From NCBI RefSeq assembly GCF_013607875.1, contig NZ_VDES01000002.1, positions 947,638 through 1,011,637 of the forward strand: DNA of 64,000 nt, read 5' to 3'. The number at the start of each line of letters is the position of its first letter. Position 1 is the first letter of the stretch. The position numbers and the translations under genes are program-made. Source of the DNA: Blastomonas ursincola (GTDB taxonomy: Bacteria; Pseudomonadota; Alphaproteobacteria; Sphingomonadales; Sphingomonadaceae). Of this stretch, positions 24,874 to 33,985 are shown piece by piece. Under the pieces are notes generated by a model that saw only the letters and a list, made by a program, of their open reading frames with translations, did not search any database and was not told the origin of the DNA.

Positions 24874-25743
24874 TCAGGCGAGCGGTGGGGGCAGCGCCGA
24901 CAGGCCGGTGCGGCCCGGCACCGCCTTGCAATGCAGCCCGCGCATCTCGCGCGCGCTGGAAAACAGCGCGGTCTGGTCCATCACCGTTTCTGCAGCGCCC
25001 AGCATCAGCAGGCCGTCGTCCTCGAGCGTCTGTTCGAGCTTGGCATAGGCGATCGAGCGCGTTTCGGGGGCAAAATACATCAGCACATTGCGGCACAGGA
25101 TGATGTCGAACCGGCCCTTTTCGGTGCGAGGCTTGAGGATGTTGTCCTCCTGAAAGCGCACCATCTGCTGCAGCCGCGGATCGATCACCCAATCTTCGCC
25201 GTCCTGGGTGAAATAGCGCAGCATGTAATCGACCGATAGGCCGCGCTGGATTTCGAACTGGGTATAGCGGCCCGATCTTGCCTTGGCGATCACCGAGGCG
25301 GAAATGTCGGTGCCGACGATCTCGATGTTCCAGCCATCCCAGAGCTCGCGGTCGGTATCGATCAGCATCGCGACCGAATAGGCTTCCTGTCCCGTCGAAC
25401 AGCCCGCGCACCAGATGCGCAGCGACTTGCGCGCGGCGCGACGCTCGCGCAGCTGGGGAAGGGCTTCGCTGCGCAGTGTCGCGAACAGCGCGATGTCGCG
25501 GAAGAAGAAGCTCTCGTTGTTGAGCATCAGTTCGAGCGATTCCTGCAGCAGCCGCTCGTTCTCGGGATCGGAGAGCACCGCGACGAGCGCGTCGAGATCG
25601 GGAATGGCATGGTGCTTGAGCAGCGGCGCGAGCGCGGTCTGGATCCGCCAGTAGCGGCTGGGCGCAATCTGCTGGCCGGTCCGCGTCTCCAGAAGTCCGG
25701 CAAGGATGCGCGTAGCATCGGCTGCGGGCTGGGCATGAATCAT
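24874..25743 (-). CDS. cheR: Chemotaxis protein methyltransferase CheR
   Basis: The 289-residue protein has an N-terminal helical CheR domain and an SAM-dependent methyltransferase domain with IWCAGCSTGQEAYSVAM, EIVGTDISASVI and FDIILCRNVLMYF. It methylates Glu residues of chemoreceptors. No pentapeptide-binding beta-subdomain difference can be judged. The ATG overlaps the stop of cheB (ATGA). It is the last gene of the cluster; no chemoreceptor gene lies within it. Confidence 0.95.
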   Translation of the reverse strand: MIHAQPAADATRILAGLLETRTGQQIAPSRYWRIQTALAPLLKHHAIPDLDALVAVLSDPENERLLQESLELMLNNESFFFRDIALFATLRSEALPQLRERRAARKSLRIWCAGCSTGQEAYSVAMLIDTDRELWDGWNIEIVGTDISASVIAKARSGRYTQFEIQRGLSVDYMLRYFTQDGEDWVIDPRLQQMVRFQEDNILKPRTEKGRFDIILCRNVLMYFAPETRSIAYAKLEQTLEDDGLLMLGAAETVMDQTALFSSAREMRGLHCKAVPGRTGLSALPPPLA

Positions 25744-26837
25744 GTTGCGCTCTCCAGCCAGCAATCGGCAATGAACCCGGCTATCCCGGCGGGCGGCAGG
25801 ATCACGCTGGCCAGGCCTGCGCGCGCGACGCTGCCGGGCATGCCCCAGACGGTACTCGTTTCTATATCCTGCACGTAAACGGGAGCCCCCTGTTCGGCGA
25901 GCGCACGTGCGCCTGCCAGTCCGTCCGATCCCATGCCGCTCAGCATCACCCCGGCGCCGCTCGCGCCGAACCAGCGTGCCACCGCCTGCATCATCGGATC
26001 GACCGATGGCTTGTAGGCGCTGGCGGGCCAGTCGGGCAGCAGATTGATCCGCACCTGGCCGTCGGCTCTCTCCAGACCCAGATGCGCATCGCCGGGCGCG
26101 CAGTAGATATGGCCGCGCTGCAGCCTTGCGCCCTGAACCGCCATGCTGACCGGGCGCAGCTTCAGTTCGTCGATATGCCGCACGAAATGCGGCATGAAAT
26201 CGGTCGGCAGGTGCTGGGTGATCAGGATCGGCGCATCGACGCGCGGGTCGAGCGCGGTGAGCAGCTGGTGGATGGCCGGAATGCCGCCGGTGGACGAACC
26301 GATCGCGATACACTGCAGCGGACACAAAGTGAGCGCGGGGCGGGCGAGCACGACCGGCACCGGATCATGCCGGGAGCGGCGACCATCGGCGAGCAGTTGC
26401 AGGCGCTGGTGCAGCGCGGCCACGAACTCGCGCGAGTAGAATTGCCGGTCGGGCTTGGACAAGGTGTCGCTGGCACCCAGCGCAAGCGCGCGAATGCTGG
26501 CCGGCGCGCCATCGCCGCAATGCGACGAAAGCACCAGGATACAGGCCTGCTGACTGCGCTGCAGCAGATCGGGCAGCGCGTCGAGCCCGTCACGGTTCGG
26601 CATCTCGATATCGAGGATGATGATGTCGACGCCGTGCTGCGTCAGAAAGTCGAGCGCTGCTTCGGCCGACGGCACGCTCGCTGCCACTTCGAAGCCCGAC
26701 AGCGATTCGACGATGCGCTGGATGATCGACCGGGTGACCAGGCTGTCGTCGACGATCAGCACGCGGCTTTGCGCACCGTGCGGCATCGCCCGGTGAAATC
26801 CCGCTCGGGCTGTCGCCTGCTGTCCCGCCCCCGGCAT
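25740..26837 (-). CDS. cheB: Chemotaxis response regulator protein-glutamate methylesterase CheB
   Basis: The 365-residue protein has an N-terminal receiver (VLIVDDS; phospho-Asp in IILDIEMPNRDG; Lys in LSKPDRQ). The C-terminal methylesterase has the catalytic Ser in AIGSSTGGIPAI, His in TQHLPTDF and Asp in LSGMGSDG. It removes methyl groups from receptors when phosphorylated by CheA. ATG 26837 has AAGGAAAG in front; 26786 is a shorter alternative with a poorer site. The stop overlaps the cheR start. Confidence 0.95.
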   Translation of the reverse strand: MPGAGQQATARAGFHRAMPHGAQSRVLIVDDSLVTRSIIQRIVESLSGFEVAASVPSAEAALDFLTQHGVDIIILDIEMPNRDGLDALPDLLQRSQQACILVLSSHCGDGAPASIRALALGASDTLSKPDRQFYSREFVAALHQRLQLLADGRRSRHDPVPVVLARPALTLCPLQCIAIGSSTGGIPAIHQLLTALDPRVDAPILITQHLPTDFMPHFVRHIDELKLRPVSMAVQGARLQRGHIYCAPGDAHLGLERADGQVRINLLPDWPASAYKPSVDPMMQAVARWFGASGAGVMLSGMGSDGLAGARALAEQGAPVYVQDIETSTVWGMPGSVARAGLASVILPPAGIAGFIADCWLESAT

Positions 26838-26860
26838 GGCCGCTTTCCTTCCGCTGCGGT

Positions 26861-27226
26861 TCAGGCGCAGCCGACGATTTGCAGCTTGCTGTGGAGCGTC
26901 TCTCGATCGAACGGCTTCATCACATATTCGTCGGCACCCGCCTCGATGGCCGCCTGAATATGGCCCCGGCCGTTCTCGGTGGTGCAGAACACGACCTTGG
27001 GATGCTGTCCGCCCTCTTCCTTGCGCAGCGCGCAGAGAAATTCCATGCCGCCCATGACCGGCATGTTCCAGTCGAGCAGGACGACATCGGGCATCGATTT
27101 GCCGCAATGGTCGAGCGCCTCGCTGCCATCGGCGGCTTCGGACACGGCAAAATCCAGCGTTTCCAGAATGTGCCGCGCAACCTTGCGGATCACCTTGCTG
27201 TCATCGACGACCAGACACGTTTTCAT
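26861..27226 (-). CDS. cheY: CheY-like single-domain response regulator
   Basis: The 121-residue receiver has the acidic pair in LVVDDSKVIR, phospho-Asp in LLDWNMPVMGG, Thr in FCTTENG and Lys in YVMKPFDRETL. There is no output domain. In alphaproteobacteria such proteins can act on the motor or as phosphate sinks; the cluster context suggests it receives phosphate from CheA. AGGGAGG precedes the ATG. It is 24 bases upstream of cheB. Confidence 0.94.
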   Translation of the reverse strand: MKTCLVVDDSKVIRKVARHILETLDFAVSEAADGSEALDHCGKSMPDVVLLDWNMPVMGGMEFLCALRKEEGGQHPKVVFCTTENGRGHIQAAIEAGADEYVMKPFDRETLHSKLQIVGCA

Positions 27227-27336
27227 CAAAGCGGCCTCCCTGCGGCACATGCGCTGCGGATGAATGTATGGCCCATTGGTAAGCAGCAGCTTAACGGCGC
27301 GAAAAGGCTTTCGAATTTTGGATGCACCGCTTCGGG

Positions 27337-27771
27337 TCAGGCGGCGCGGCGCATGGCGGGATTGACCATGTAATCGGGATCGATGAGCAACAGGGTTTCG
27401 CTCTCATGCTCGAGCAGCGAGCGCCCGATTTCGCTCCAGCCTGCGGGCAGCTGGCTGGGAAGCGGCAGCGGCGCCGTGCGGATCGGCACGACGTCGAGCA
27501 CGTCATCGACCAGCAGGCCATAGCTGCACCCGCCGATATTGACCACGATGGCGGGTTGACCGGGGATCAGTTCGGCAGGTTCGCCGGTGACGAAATACTG
27601 GCAGTCGATGAGCGTCAGCACCCGGCTGCGCAGCGCGAACAGGCCCGAGATGAACGGCGCGGCCGACGGCACCGGGACCGACTCGCGCACCTTGACGACG
27701 CTGTCGATCCGCTCGGACGGGAATGCGACCGTCTCGCCCGCGATGATGGCGATGAGAAAGAGGTCCTTCAT
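27337..27771 (-). CDS. cheW: CheW-like adaptor protein
   Basis: The 144-residue CheW domain protein has FPSERIDSVVKV, FISGLFALRSRVLTLIDC and GLLVDDVLDVV. It couples receptors to CheA. The ATG overlaps the stop of cheA (ATGA), showing translational coupling. About 110 bases separate it from cheY, which could hold an internal promoter, though none is convincing. Confidence 0.93.
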   Translation of the reverse strand: MKDLFLIAIIAGETVAFPSERIDSVVKVRESVPVPSAAPFISGLFALRSRVLTLIDCQYFVTGEPAELIPGQPAIVVNIGGCSYGLLVDDVLDVVPIRTAPLPLPSQLPAGWSEIGRSLLEHESETLLLIDPDYMVNPAMRRAA

Positions 27772-30146
27772 GCGCTTTGCCTCTGCTGGCCCGCGATCAG
27801 GCGGCCCAGCAGGCCGGCGCGGTCATAGCGGTAGATGGTGTCCGCATCGGCGCTGGCGGAGGCCAGAGTATCGCTCAGGCGGATGACCTGACCGCCGACG
27901 GCGGACGGGGCGACGGGAAGGTCGCCGACGATGATGCTGATCGCGGCATCGCCGTCAATCGCATCGCCGGGCCGCGCCACGACCGGGTTATAGCCGGCCG
28001 CGGCCACAAGCGGTGCCAGAATGCTGCGCGTCCAGGCATCGTCCTCGCCGATCAGGCGGCAGACGGGCCGGTCGGTGGCGGGGGCCGCGCCCGGCAGCAT
28101 GCTGAAGATCCAGTGCACGTCGAGCACCTCGAGCTGCAGATCGCCGATCAGCGCGACCCCGCCGATCAGGCCCGGCTGCGGCGCCGGTTCGACATGCGAG
28201 GGCAGCCGCACGATATCGATGACATCATCGACGGCATAAAGCGCATGAACGCGGCCATCGGTGAGGTGCAGCAACTTGGTGAAGGGGGCCTCGGGACGTG
28301 CCGAAAGGCCGATCACGGCACGGCTTTCGCCATCGATGCTCAGCCGCATCTGGCCTGCCGCCATGGCGAGCCGGGTGCTGTCGACATCCTCGACCCGCTC
28401 GACCGCGGCCAGCGCGATCAACCGCAACTCGCCGCTTAGTTCCTTGAACAACAAGGCCGAACCGCCGTCGATCTTCGGTGATGTGCCTTCCTCTTCCTCG
28501 AGGGCCTGCGCGGGCTTGGGCATTTCGTTCAGGCGGGCGCGATGCGCCAGACCCAGCGGGTCGAGCAGCAGCATCGGCCGCCCATTGTCGGGCAGGGTGG
28601 TGCCCGCGTAGAGGCCATCGGCCATGATGACGGGCGCGCCGGGACGGACCACAAGTTCCTCGTGGTCGATCACCGCCTCGACCGACAGCGCATAGCGCAG
28701 GTCCGATGCGGCGTTGACCGAAATGATCGTGCGGTGCCGCGCTTGCGGCTCCGGATCGACATCCAGTCCCAGCAGCGTTTCCAGCGCAACATAGGGCAGG
28801 CATTCGCCGCGAAGATAGGCAAGGTCGCAGCCACCGACCTGCTGGATGCGCACCTGGCTGTTGCTGTCGAACAGGATCTCGCGGATCGCCGATCGCGGCA
28901 TCGCGAATTCCTGCCCACCGGCCCGCACCGTCAGACACGGAATGATCGTGAGCGTCAGCGGGACGCGCAGGATCACGCGAAGACCCCGGCCCGGCTGGTT
29001 TTCCAGATCGATCGAGCCGCCGATCCGCTCGATATTGGATCGGACGACGTCCATGCCTACGCCGCGCCCGGAAATGGCGCTGACATGGTCGGCGGTGGAA
29101 AGCCCAGGCGCGAAGATCAGTTCGAGCCGGGCGCGTTCGCTAAGGCCCGTGACTTCGGACGGATTGCGGATGCGCGCAGCCAGCGCGCGGGCAACGAGCT
29201 TTTCGGTATCGATTCCGCGGCCGTCATCGCTGATCTCGATCAGGATCTGGTTGCCCGACTGGCGCGCGGCAATGCTCAGCCGCCCGGTTTCGGGCTTGCC
29301 GACAATCCGCCGCGCGGCGGGCGTTTCGATGCCATGGTCGATCGCGTTGCGGATGATATGGGTGAGCGGGTCGCGGATCATCTCGATCATCTCGCGATCG
29401 AGCTCCACATTGCTGCCAGATGTGCGCAGATCGACCTGCTTGCCGAGGTCTGCGCACAGATCGCGCACCAGCCGGGGCAGCGGAGAAAAGATGCGCTCGA
29501 TCCGCTGCATCCGCGTCTGGCCGATGGCGTCGCGCATGTCGGCGATGCAGGCGGAGAGGCGCTCGAAAGCGTTTTCCAGCGTGGTGCCGTTCTGCTCGTC
29601 GCGCAGGCAGCGGGCGACTTCGTTGCGCGCCAGCACCATGTCCGACACGCCGTTCATCAGATGATCGATCAGCTCCAGCGGAACGCGGATCGACCGAACA
29701 ACCGCCTGCCTGCGCGCCTGGTCCGTTTCCGATGGCAAGGCGACGTCCTCGACGTCCGGATCGGGCATGGGCGGAGCGATGTCGCGGTTGAGCGCAGCAA
29801 TCAGGTCGGCATCGGTGCTGTCGGGCAGCGCCTCGCCGGTTTCCATGACAACGATCAGCTCGCCGATCTGGTCGATCACCGCGAGCACCGCGTCGACCAG
29901 TTGCGCCGAGGCATCGCGCCGGCCATCGCGCACCTGTGCCAGCACGTCCTCTGCCGCGTGACTCAGCCGCTCGAAACGGGGAAGGTTGAGAAAGCCGCAG
30001 CTGCCTTTGACGGTGTGGACGAAGCGGAAGATCGCATCGAGCCGCTCGCTGTCGCGCGGGTTCTGCTCCCACAGCACCAGCTCGCTGGCAAGCGCGTCCA
30101 GCGTTTCGCGGGTCTCAGCAATAAATTCCTGAATTAGGTCGTCCAT
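27768..30146 (-). CDS. cheA: Hybrid chemotaxis histidine kinase CheA with degenerate C-terminal receiver
   Basis: The 792-residue protein has an HPt domain with phospho-His44 in HTVKGSCGF and a dimerisation helix region near 150-220. The ATPase has N box IIRNAIDHGIE (about 264-274), DDGRGID (about 307-313) and GRGVGMDVV. Two CheW-like regions follow. The last 100 residues look like a receiver (EDDAWTRSILAPLVAAAGYN, then YRYDRAGLLGRL). However, the acceptor segment reads ISIIVGDLP and the conserved Lys is replaced by Tyr-Arg. Phosphotransfer to this domain is therefore doubtful. The P2 CheY-binding domain is not apparent. ATG 30146 follows GGACGG. Confidence 0.94.
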   Translation of the reverse strand: MDDLIQEFIAETRETLDALASELVLWEQNPRDSERLDAIFRFVHTVKGSCGFLNLPRFERLSHAAEDVLAQVRDGRRDASAQLVDAVLAVIDQIGELIVVMETGEALPDSTDADLIAALNRDIAPPMPDPDVEDVALPSETDQARRQAVVRSIRVPLELIDHLMNGVSDMVLARNEVARCLRDEQNGTTLENAFERLSACIADMRDAIGQTRMQRIERIFSPLPRLVRDLCADLGKQVDLRTSGSNVELDREMIEMIRDPLTHIIRNAIDHGIETPAARRIVGKPETGRLSIAARQSGNQILIEISDDGRGIDTEKLVARALAARIRNPSEVTGLSERARLELIFAPGLSTADHVSAISGRGVGMDVVRSNIERIGGSIDLENQPGRGLRVILRVPLTLTIIPCLTVRAGGQEFAMPRSAIREILFDSNSQVRIQQVGGCDLAYLRGECLPYVALETLLGLDVDPEPQARHRTIISVNAASDLRYALSVEAVIDHEELVVRPGAPVIMADGLYAGTTLPDNGRPMLLLDPLGLAHRARLNEMPKPAQALEEEEGTSPKIDGGSALLFKELSGELRLIALAAVERVEDVDSTRLAMAAGQMRLSIDGESRAVIGLSARPEAPFTKLLHLTDGRVHALYAVDDVIDIVRLPSHVEPAPQPGLIGGVALIGDLQLEVLDVHWIFSMLPGAAPATDRPVCRLIGEDDAWTRSILAPLVAAAGYNPVVARPGDAIDGDAAISIIVGDLPVAPSAVGGQVIRLSDTLASASADADTIYRYDRAGLLGRLIAGQQRQSA

Positions 30147-30227
30147 CGTCACCGTCCGCAAGCGCTGGCGGACGGTTTGCGCCGAATATGGTTAAGATCA
30201 GGTTGCGGTGCGACCCGGGCTCAAGGC

Positions 30228-30878
30228 TCAGACGCGCAGCATCGCGCCGATGACCAGCGATTCCGGCGCAGCGGCAAGCTGGATGGTGCCACCATGCGAC
30301 CGGGCAATCCGCTCGATCATGAACGCGGGTGCGGTGCGCGGGCTCAGCACCGCGCCGCCGATATCGCCCTGCAAGGCTGCCACCAGCGATTCATCGATCA
30401 CCACCTTGGGGCCGGTTGCGTTGACCGCGATTTCGCACGTGCCGTCCTGTTCTTCCGCCGCGATGATCAGTTGCCCGCCGCGCACCAGACCATCGAGCCC
30501 GATCAGCGCGAGGTTGAGGAGCACCTTGACCGCGGGCTTGGCGAGCATGGCGCTGGGCACGTGCCATTGCATCTCGACACGCGGCTTGTCGGCGACCAGG
30601 CCCTCGATCAGCTGGCGCGGCTCGCTGACATCGACCTTATCGCCAAAACCTCCCGCTGCGCCAAAGGCGAGGCGGAAGAACTTGAGCTTGTTAGCAGAGG
30701 CGCGTGCGCTGTCGCTCAGCAACTCGATGCATCGGGCGCGCATCTCCGGGTCGGTCTCGTCGGCGAGCAGTTCCAGGCCATTGTTCATCGCGCCGATCGG
30801 GCTGAGCAGGTCATGGCACAGTCGCGAGCACAACAGGCTGGCGAGTTCGGTTTCGTTCATGTCTGCGGTGCTGGGCAT
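30228..30878 (-). CDS. chpT: ChpT-like histidine phosphotransferase
   Basis: The 216-residue protein has the DHp-like helix with phospho-His in LCSRLCHDLLSPIGAMNNGLEL, followed by a degenerate GHKL ATPase fold (VKVLLNLALIGLDGLVRGG). It lacks ATP-binding G boxes. In Caulobacter, ChpT relays phosphate from CckA to CtrA and CpdR. This copy stands 82 bases upstream of cheA in the same direction, so it may instead or also serve the CheA pathway; that is inference. Start 30878 was chosen; 30860 is an alternative, neither with a good ribosome site. Confidence 0.88.
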   Translation of the reverse strand: MPSTADMNETELASLLCSRLCHDLLSPIGAMNNGLELLADETDPEMRARCIELLSDSARASANKLKFFRLAFGAAGGFGDKVDVSEPRQLIEGLVADKPRVEMQWHVPSAMLAKPAVKVLLNLALIGLDGLVRGGQLIIAAEEQDGTCEIAVNATGPKVVIDESLVAALQGDIGGAVLSPRTAPAFMIERIARSHGGTIQLAAAPESLVIGAMLRV

Positions 30879-31022
30879 GGTGGGATGCTGGCCTTGTGGC
30901 GATAATCGGAAAGAAAAGGGCAAATAACGGGGCAATTCCGCTTGCGGTCGATGTGGCGAAAATGCCGCATGGGTTCAAGCCTTAATGCAGCATCGTGTAA
31001 CGCGGACGTCCAACCGAGCCGG

Positions 31023-31433
31023 TCATGAGGCGGGCAGCAGGATTTCGACGGGATCAAACACGCCGTGCAGCGCCCCATGCGCTGAGGCTTGCCAGGCGGT
31101 GATCCCGTCGCCGGCAACGATCAGCCACAGTCGGTCGTCGCGCGCGGCATCGCTGGCGTCGCGCGGCGATGGCTCGGCGCGGCCATTGGGATGCGAATGA
31201 TAATATCCCACAAGGCGTTTCCCGCCGCTGCGTGCTACCCGCTCGGCCGCGATCAGCGCTGCGGGATCGATTTCGAAGGTGCGCGCCGGATCATCAGCGA
31301 CATTGGCGCAAGGCTGCGCCGCGTCGATCCGATCAGGTGAACCGAACAGCAGTCCGCAGCATTCGTGCGGGAATGCCGCTGCGGCCTCGGCCAGCAGCTG
31401 GTGGTGGAGCGCGCTTGAAAGCAGGACCGGCAT
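31023..31433 (-). CDS. M67 family JAMM/MPN metallopeptidase
   Basis: The 136-residue protein has the JAMM motif: Glu in FPHECCGLLFG, then YYHSHPNGRAEPSPRDASDA with the H-x-H and following S-x-x-D. Bacterial members cleave C-terminal tags from small sulfur-carrier proteins or act as isopeptidases. The substrate here is unknown. It is divergent from rluD with only 16 bases between start codons, so their promoters must overlap the coding regions. Confidence 0.88.
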   Translation of the reverse strand: MPVLLSSALHHQLLAEAAAAFPHECCGLLFGSPDRIDAAQPCANVADDPARTFEIDPAALIAAERVARSGGKRLVGYYHSHPNGRAEPSPRDASDAARDDRLWLIVAGDGITAWQASAHGALHGVFDPVEILLPAS

Positions 31434-31449
31434 CGGCCAGAGGATAGCG

Positions 31450-32424
31450 ATGAATGACCGGCAATCCAGTACCAGTTCGGCAGGCGAGGTCAGGACCGGC
31501 ACGATTCCCGAAAGCGCGGCAGGTCTGCGCATCGATGCGGGGCTGGCCCAGGCCGAACTCGACCTGTCGCGCGAGCGGATCAAGGCGCTGATCCTGGAAG
31601 GCGCGGTGACGCTGGGCGGCAGGATCGCCAACCGGCCATCTGTCAAGCTGGCCACGGGCATGGCCTATGCGATCGCGCTGCCGCAGGCCCAGCCGCTCGA
31701 CGCCGAGGCGCAGGCCATCGCGCTCGACATCGTGTTCGAGGACGAGCATCTGCTGGTGGTCGACAAGCCTGCGGGGCTGGTGGTGCACCCGGCAGCGGGG
31801 CATGCCGATGGGACACTGGTCAATGCGCTGCTGCACCACTGCCGGGGCCAGCTTTCGGGCATCGGTGGTGTGGCGCGGCCAGGCATCGTCCATCGGATCG
31901 ACAAGGATACCTCAGGGCTGCTCGTCGTCGCCAAGACCGATTCCGCGCATCTGGGTCTTGCCGCACAATTTGCCGAACATTCGATCAACCGGCGCTATGT
32001 CGCGGTCGTGCAGGGGCGGCCCAATCCGGCCAATGGTACGGTGCGCGGCAATATCGGCCGCAGCGACCATGACCGCAAGAAGATGGCGCTGGTGGGTGAG
32101 GGGAAGGGCAAGCATGCCGTCACCCACTATAGCACCGAGGAGCGGCTCAGGGACGCGACCCGGATCGAGTGCCGGCTGGAGACCGGGCGGACACACCAGG
32201 TGCGCGTGCACATGGCCAGCATCGGCCATGCGCTGCTCGGCGATCCGCTTTATTCCCGGCCACCAAAGCCGTTACGCGATCTGCTCAGGGCGGCGGATTT
32301 CCGGCGTCAGGCATTGCATGCCCAGCGGCTGGGCTTTATACATCCGGTGACTGGATCTGAATGCGACTTTTTTAGTCCGATTCCGGCCGACATGGCGGAA
32401 CTTTTGGATAGATTGCGTGTTTAG
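31450..32424 (+). CDS. rluD: RluA/RluD-family 23S rRNA pseudouridine synthase
   Basis: The 324-residue protein has an N-terminal S4 domain (LRIDAGLAQAELDLSRERIK) and a catalytic domain with the active Asp in HRIDKDTSGLLVVAK. LDIVFEDEHLLVVDKPAG and the C-terminal RLETGRTHQVRVHMAS are also present. This architecture fits RluD (pseudouridines 1911, 1915 and 1917 of 23S rRNA) better than RluC or TruC, but the target is inferred. rpoH follows 76 bases later. Confidence 0.9.
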   Translation: MNDRQSSTSSAGEVRTGTIPESAAGLRIDAGLAQAELDLSRERIKALILEGAVTLGGRIANRPSVKLATGMAYAIALPQAQPLDAEAQAIALDIVFEDEHLLVVDKPAGLVVHPAAGHADGTLVNALLHHCRGQLSGIGGVARPGIVHRIDKDTSGLLVVAKTDSAHLGLAAQFAEHSINRRYVAVVQGRPNPANGTVRGNIGRSDHDRKKMALVGEGKGKHAVTHYSTEERLRDATRIECRLETGRTHQVRVHMASIGHALLGDPLYSRPPKPLRDLLRAADFRRQALHAQRLGFIHPVTGSECDFFSPIPADMAELLDRLRV

Positions 32425-32500
32425 GTTGCAAGTCGAAATGCGATCCCCATGACGGGCGCTCCATTGAGGCCCGCATAACGGATTGGCAGAAAGGGAAAAA

Positions 32501-33406
32501 ATGAGCGAGATCCGTAGTGTCCCGGCCACCATCCCCGCCCTTGGCGGAGAGGCCAGCCTGAACCGTTACCTCACCGAAATCCGCAAATATCCCCTGCTCA
32601 AGCCCGAGCAGGAATATATGCTGGCCAAGCGCTATCAGGAACATCAGGATCCCGAGGCCGCTGCCCAGCTGGTTACCTCGCATCTGCGCCTCGTGGCGAA
32701 GATCGCGATGGGCTATCGCGGCTATGGCCTGCCGGTGAGCGAGCTGATTTCCGAAGGCAATATCGGTCTGATGCAGGGCGTGAAGAAATTCGAGCCCGAT
32801 CGCGGCTTCCGCCTGGCCACCTATGCGATGTGGTGGATCAAGGCGTCGATCCAGGAATATATCCTGCGCAGCTGGAGCCTCGTGAAGATGGGCACCACCG
32901 CCGCGCAGAAAAAGCTGTTCTTCAACCTTCGCCGGATGAAGAACAACCTGCGCGCGTTCGAGGATGGCGATCTGCATCCCGACGATGTCAAGGCGATCGC
33001 GACCAAGCTGGGCGTGTCGGAGACCGAAGTCGTCAACATGAACCGCCGCATGGCGATGGGCGGCGATGCTTCGCTCAACGTTTCGGTGCGCGAGGATGGT
33101 GACGGTCAGTGGATGGATTGGCTGACCGACGATGCACCGTTGCAGGATGTTGCGGTCGCCGATGCGCAGGAGGCCGAAATTCGCCACAAGCTACTCGGCG
33201 AAGCGATGGAATCGCTCAATGAGCGCGAGCGGCACATTCTCAACGAGCGGCGTCTGGTCGATGACCCCAAGACGCTGGAAGAGCTGAGCCAGGTCTATAA
33301 TGTTAGCCGCGAGCGCGTGCGCCAGATCGAGGTGCGCGCCTTCGAGAAGCTGCAAAAGGCGATGCACCGGCTTGTTTCCGACAAGCAGATGGCGCTGGCT
33401 GGCTGA
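32501..33406 (+). CDS. rpoH: RNA polymerase heat-shock sigma factor RpoH (sigma-32)
   Basis: The 301-residue sigma-70 family protein has region 2 (ELISEGNIGLMQGVKKFEPD and YAMWWIKASIQEYILRSW). The RpoH box AQKKLFFNLRRMK separates sigma-32 from other group members. Region 4 has LEELSQVYNVSRERVRQIE. It directs transcription of heat-shock genes. ATG 32501 follows AAAGGGA. A long hairpin lies about 60 bases after the stop. Alphaproteobacteria often have two rpoH genes; which one this is cannot be told here. Confidence 0.96.
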   Translation: MSEIRSVPATIPALGGEASLNRYLTEIRKYPLLKPEQEYMLAKRYQEHQDPEAAAQLVTSHLRLVAKIAMGYRGYGLPVSELISEGNIGLMQGVKKFEPDRGFRLATYAMWWIKASIQEYILRSWSLVKMGTTAAQKKLFFNLRRMKNNLRAFEDGDLHPDDVKAIATKLGVSETEVVNMNRRMAMGGDASLNVSVREDGDGQWMDWLTDDAPLQDVAVADAQEAEIRHKLLGEAMESLNERERHILNERRLVDDPKTLEELSQVYNVSRERVRQIEVRAFEKLQKAMHRLVSDKQMALAG

Positions 33407-33468
33407 ACCTGATTGCCGGGGCCGCAATGCCCTGGTCACCTTATCCTGACGGGTCGCACCTACGGATA

Positions 33469-33503
33469 GAAGCGGGATGGCCCTGCCATCCCGCTTCACC
33501 TTT
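33469..33503 (+). terminator. Probable terminator downstream of rpoH
   Basis: The perfect 13-base-pair stem (33469-33481 with 33485-33497) has a 3-base CCT loop. It is followed by ACCTTTATC, a weak T tract. It lies between rpoH and the NDUFA12-like gene. Confidence 0.55.
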
Positions 33504-33589
33504 ATCTGCAGCGGCAAAGGCGTGTTGCCCGGTCTTTTCGGTGCAAAAGCATCTTCCCCTTTCGGTCGCTTGGCATTAAGCGGGCGCTC

Positions 33590-33985
33590 ATGGGACTATT
33601 GGCAAAAATCTTCACCTGGTGGGACGGGGCGACCGTCGGAACGCATCTGTTCAGCGCGCTGAACGGTGAGAAGGTCGGCGAAGACCATCAGGGCAACACC
33701 TATTTCCGCTCCAAGCCCAAAAAGGGCCAGAAGGAGCGCCGCTGGGTGCTGTACAAGGGCGCCAACGACGCGAGCCGCGTTCCGTCTGAATGGCACGGCT
33801 GGCTGCATCACAGCTATGATGCGATCCCCGAAAGCCATCTGCCGCCGCCGCGGATCTGGGAAAAGGACTATGTTCCCAACCTGACCGGCACGCCTTCCGC
33901 TTATCGCCCTGCCGGCGCGCTGGAACGTGGCGGCGTTCGCGCCGCTGCCACCGGCGATTATGAAGCGTGGACGCCTGAGGCGTGA
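33590..33985 (+). CDS. NADH:ubiquinone oxidoreductase accessory subunit, NDUFA12 family (17.2 kDa)
   Basis: The 131-residue protein has the family pattern GEDHQGNTYFRSK, RRWVLYKGANDASRVPSEWHGWLHH and the C-terminal NLTGTPSAYRPAGAL. Alphaproteobacterial complex I carries this subunit, the homologue of mitochondrial NDUFA12. It assembles on the peripheral arm. The stop overlaps the GTG of the DUF2155 gene (GTGA), so the two are coupled. Confidence 0.93.
   Translation: MGLLAKIFTWWDGATVGTHLFSALNGEKVGEDHQGNTYFRSKPKKGQKERRWVLYKGANDASRVPSEWHGWLHHSYDAIPESHLPPPRIWEKDYVPNLTGTPSAYRPAGALERGGVRAAATGDYEAWTPEA

Noticed and set aside
28542-30137. 531-codon open frame on the plus strand opposite cheA
   Set aside because: Shadow of cheA; composition is Arg/Gln/Asp rich without motifs, and CheA motifs are unambiguous on the other strand.
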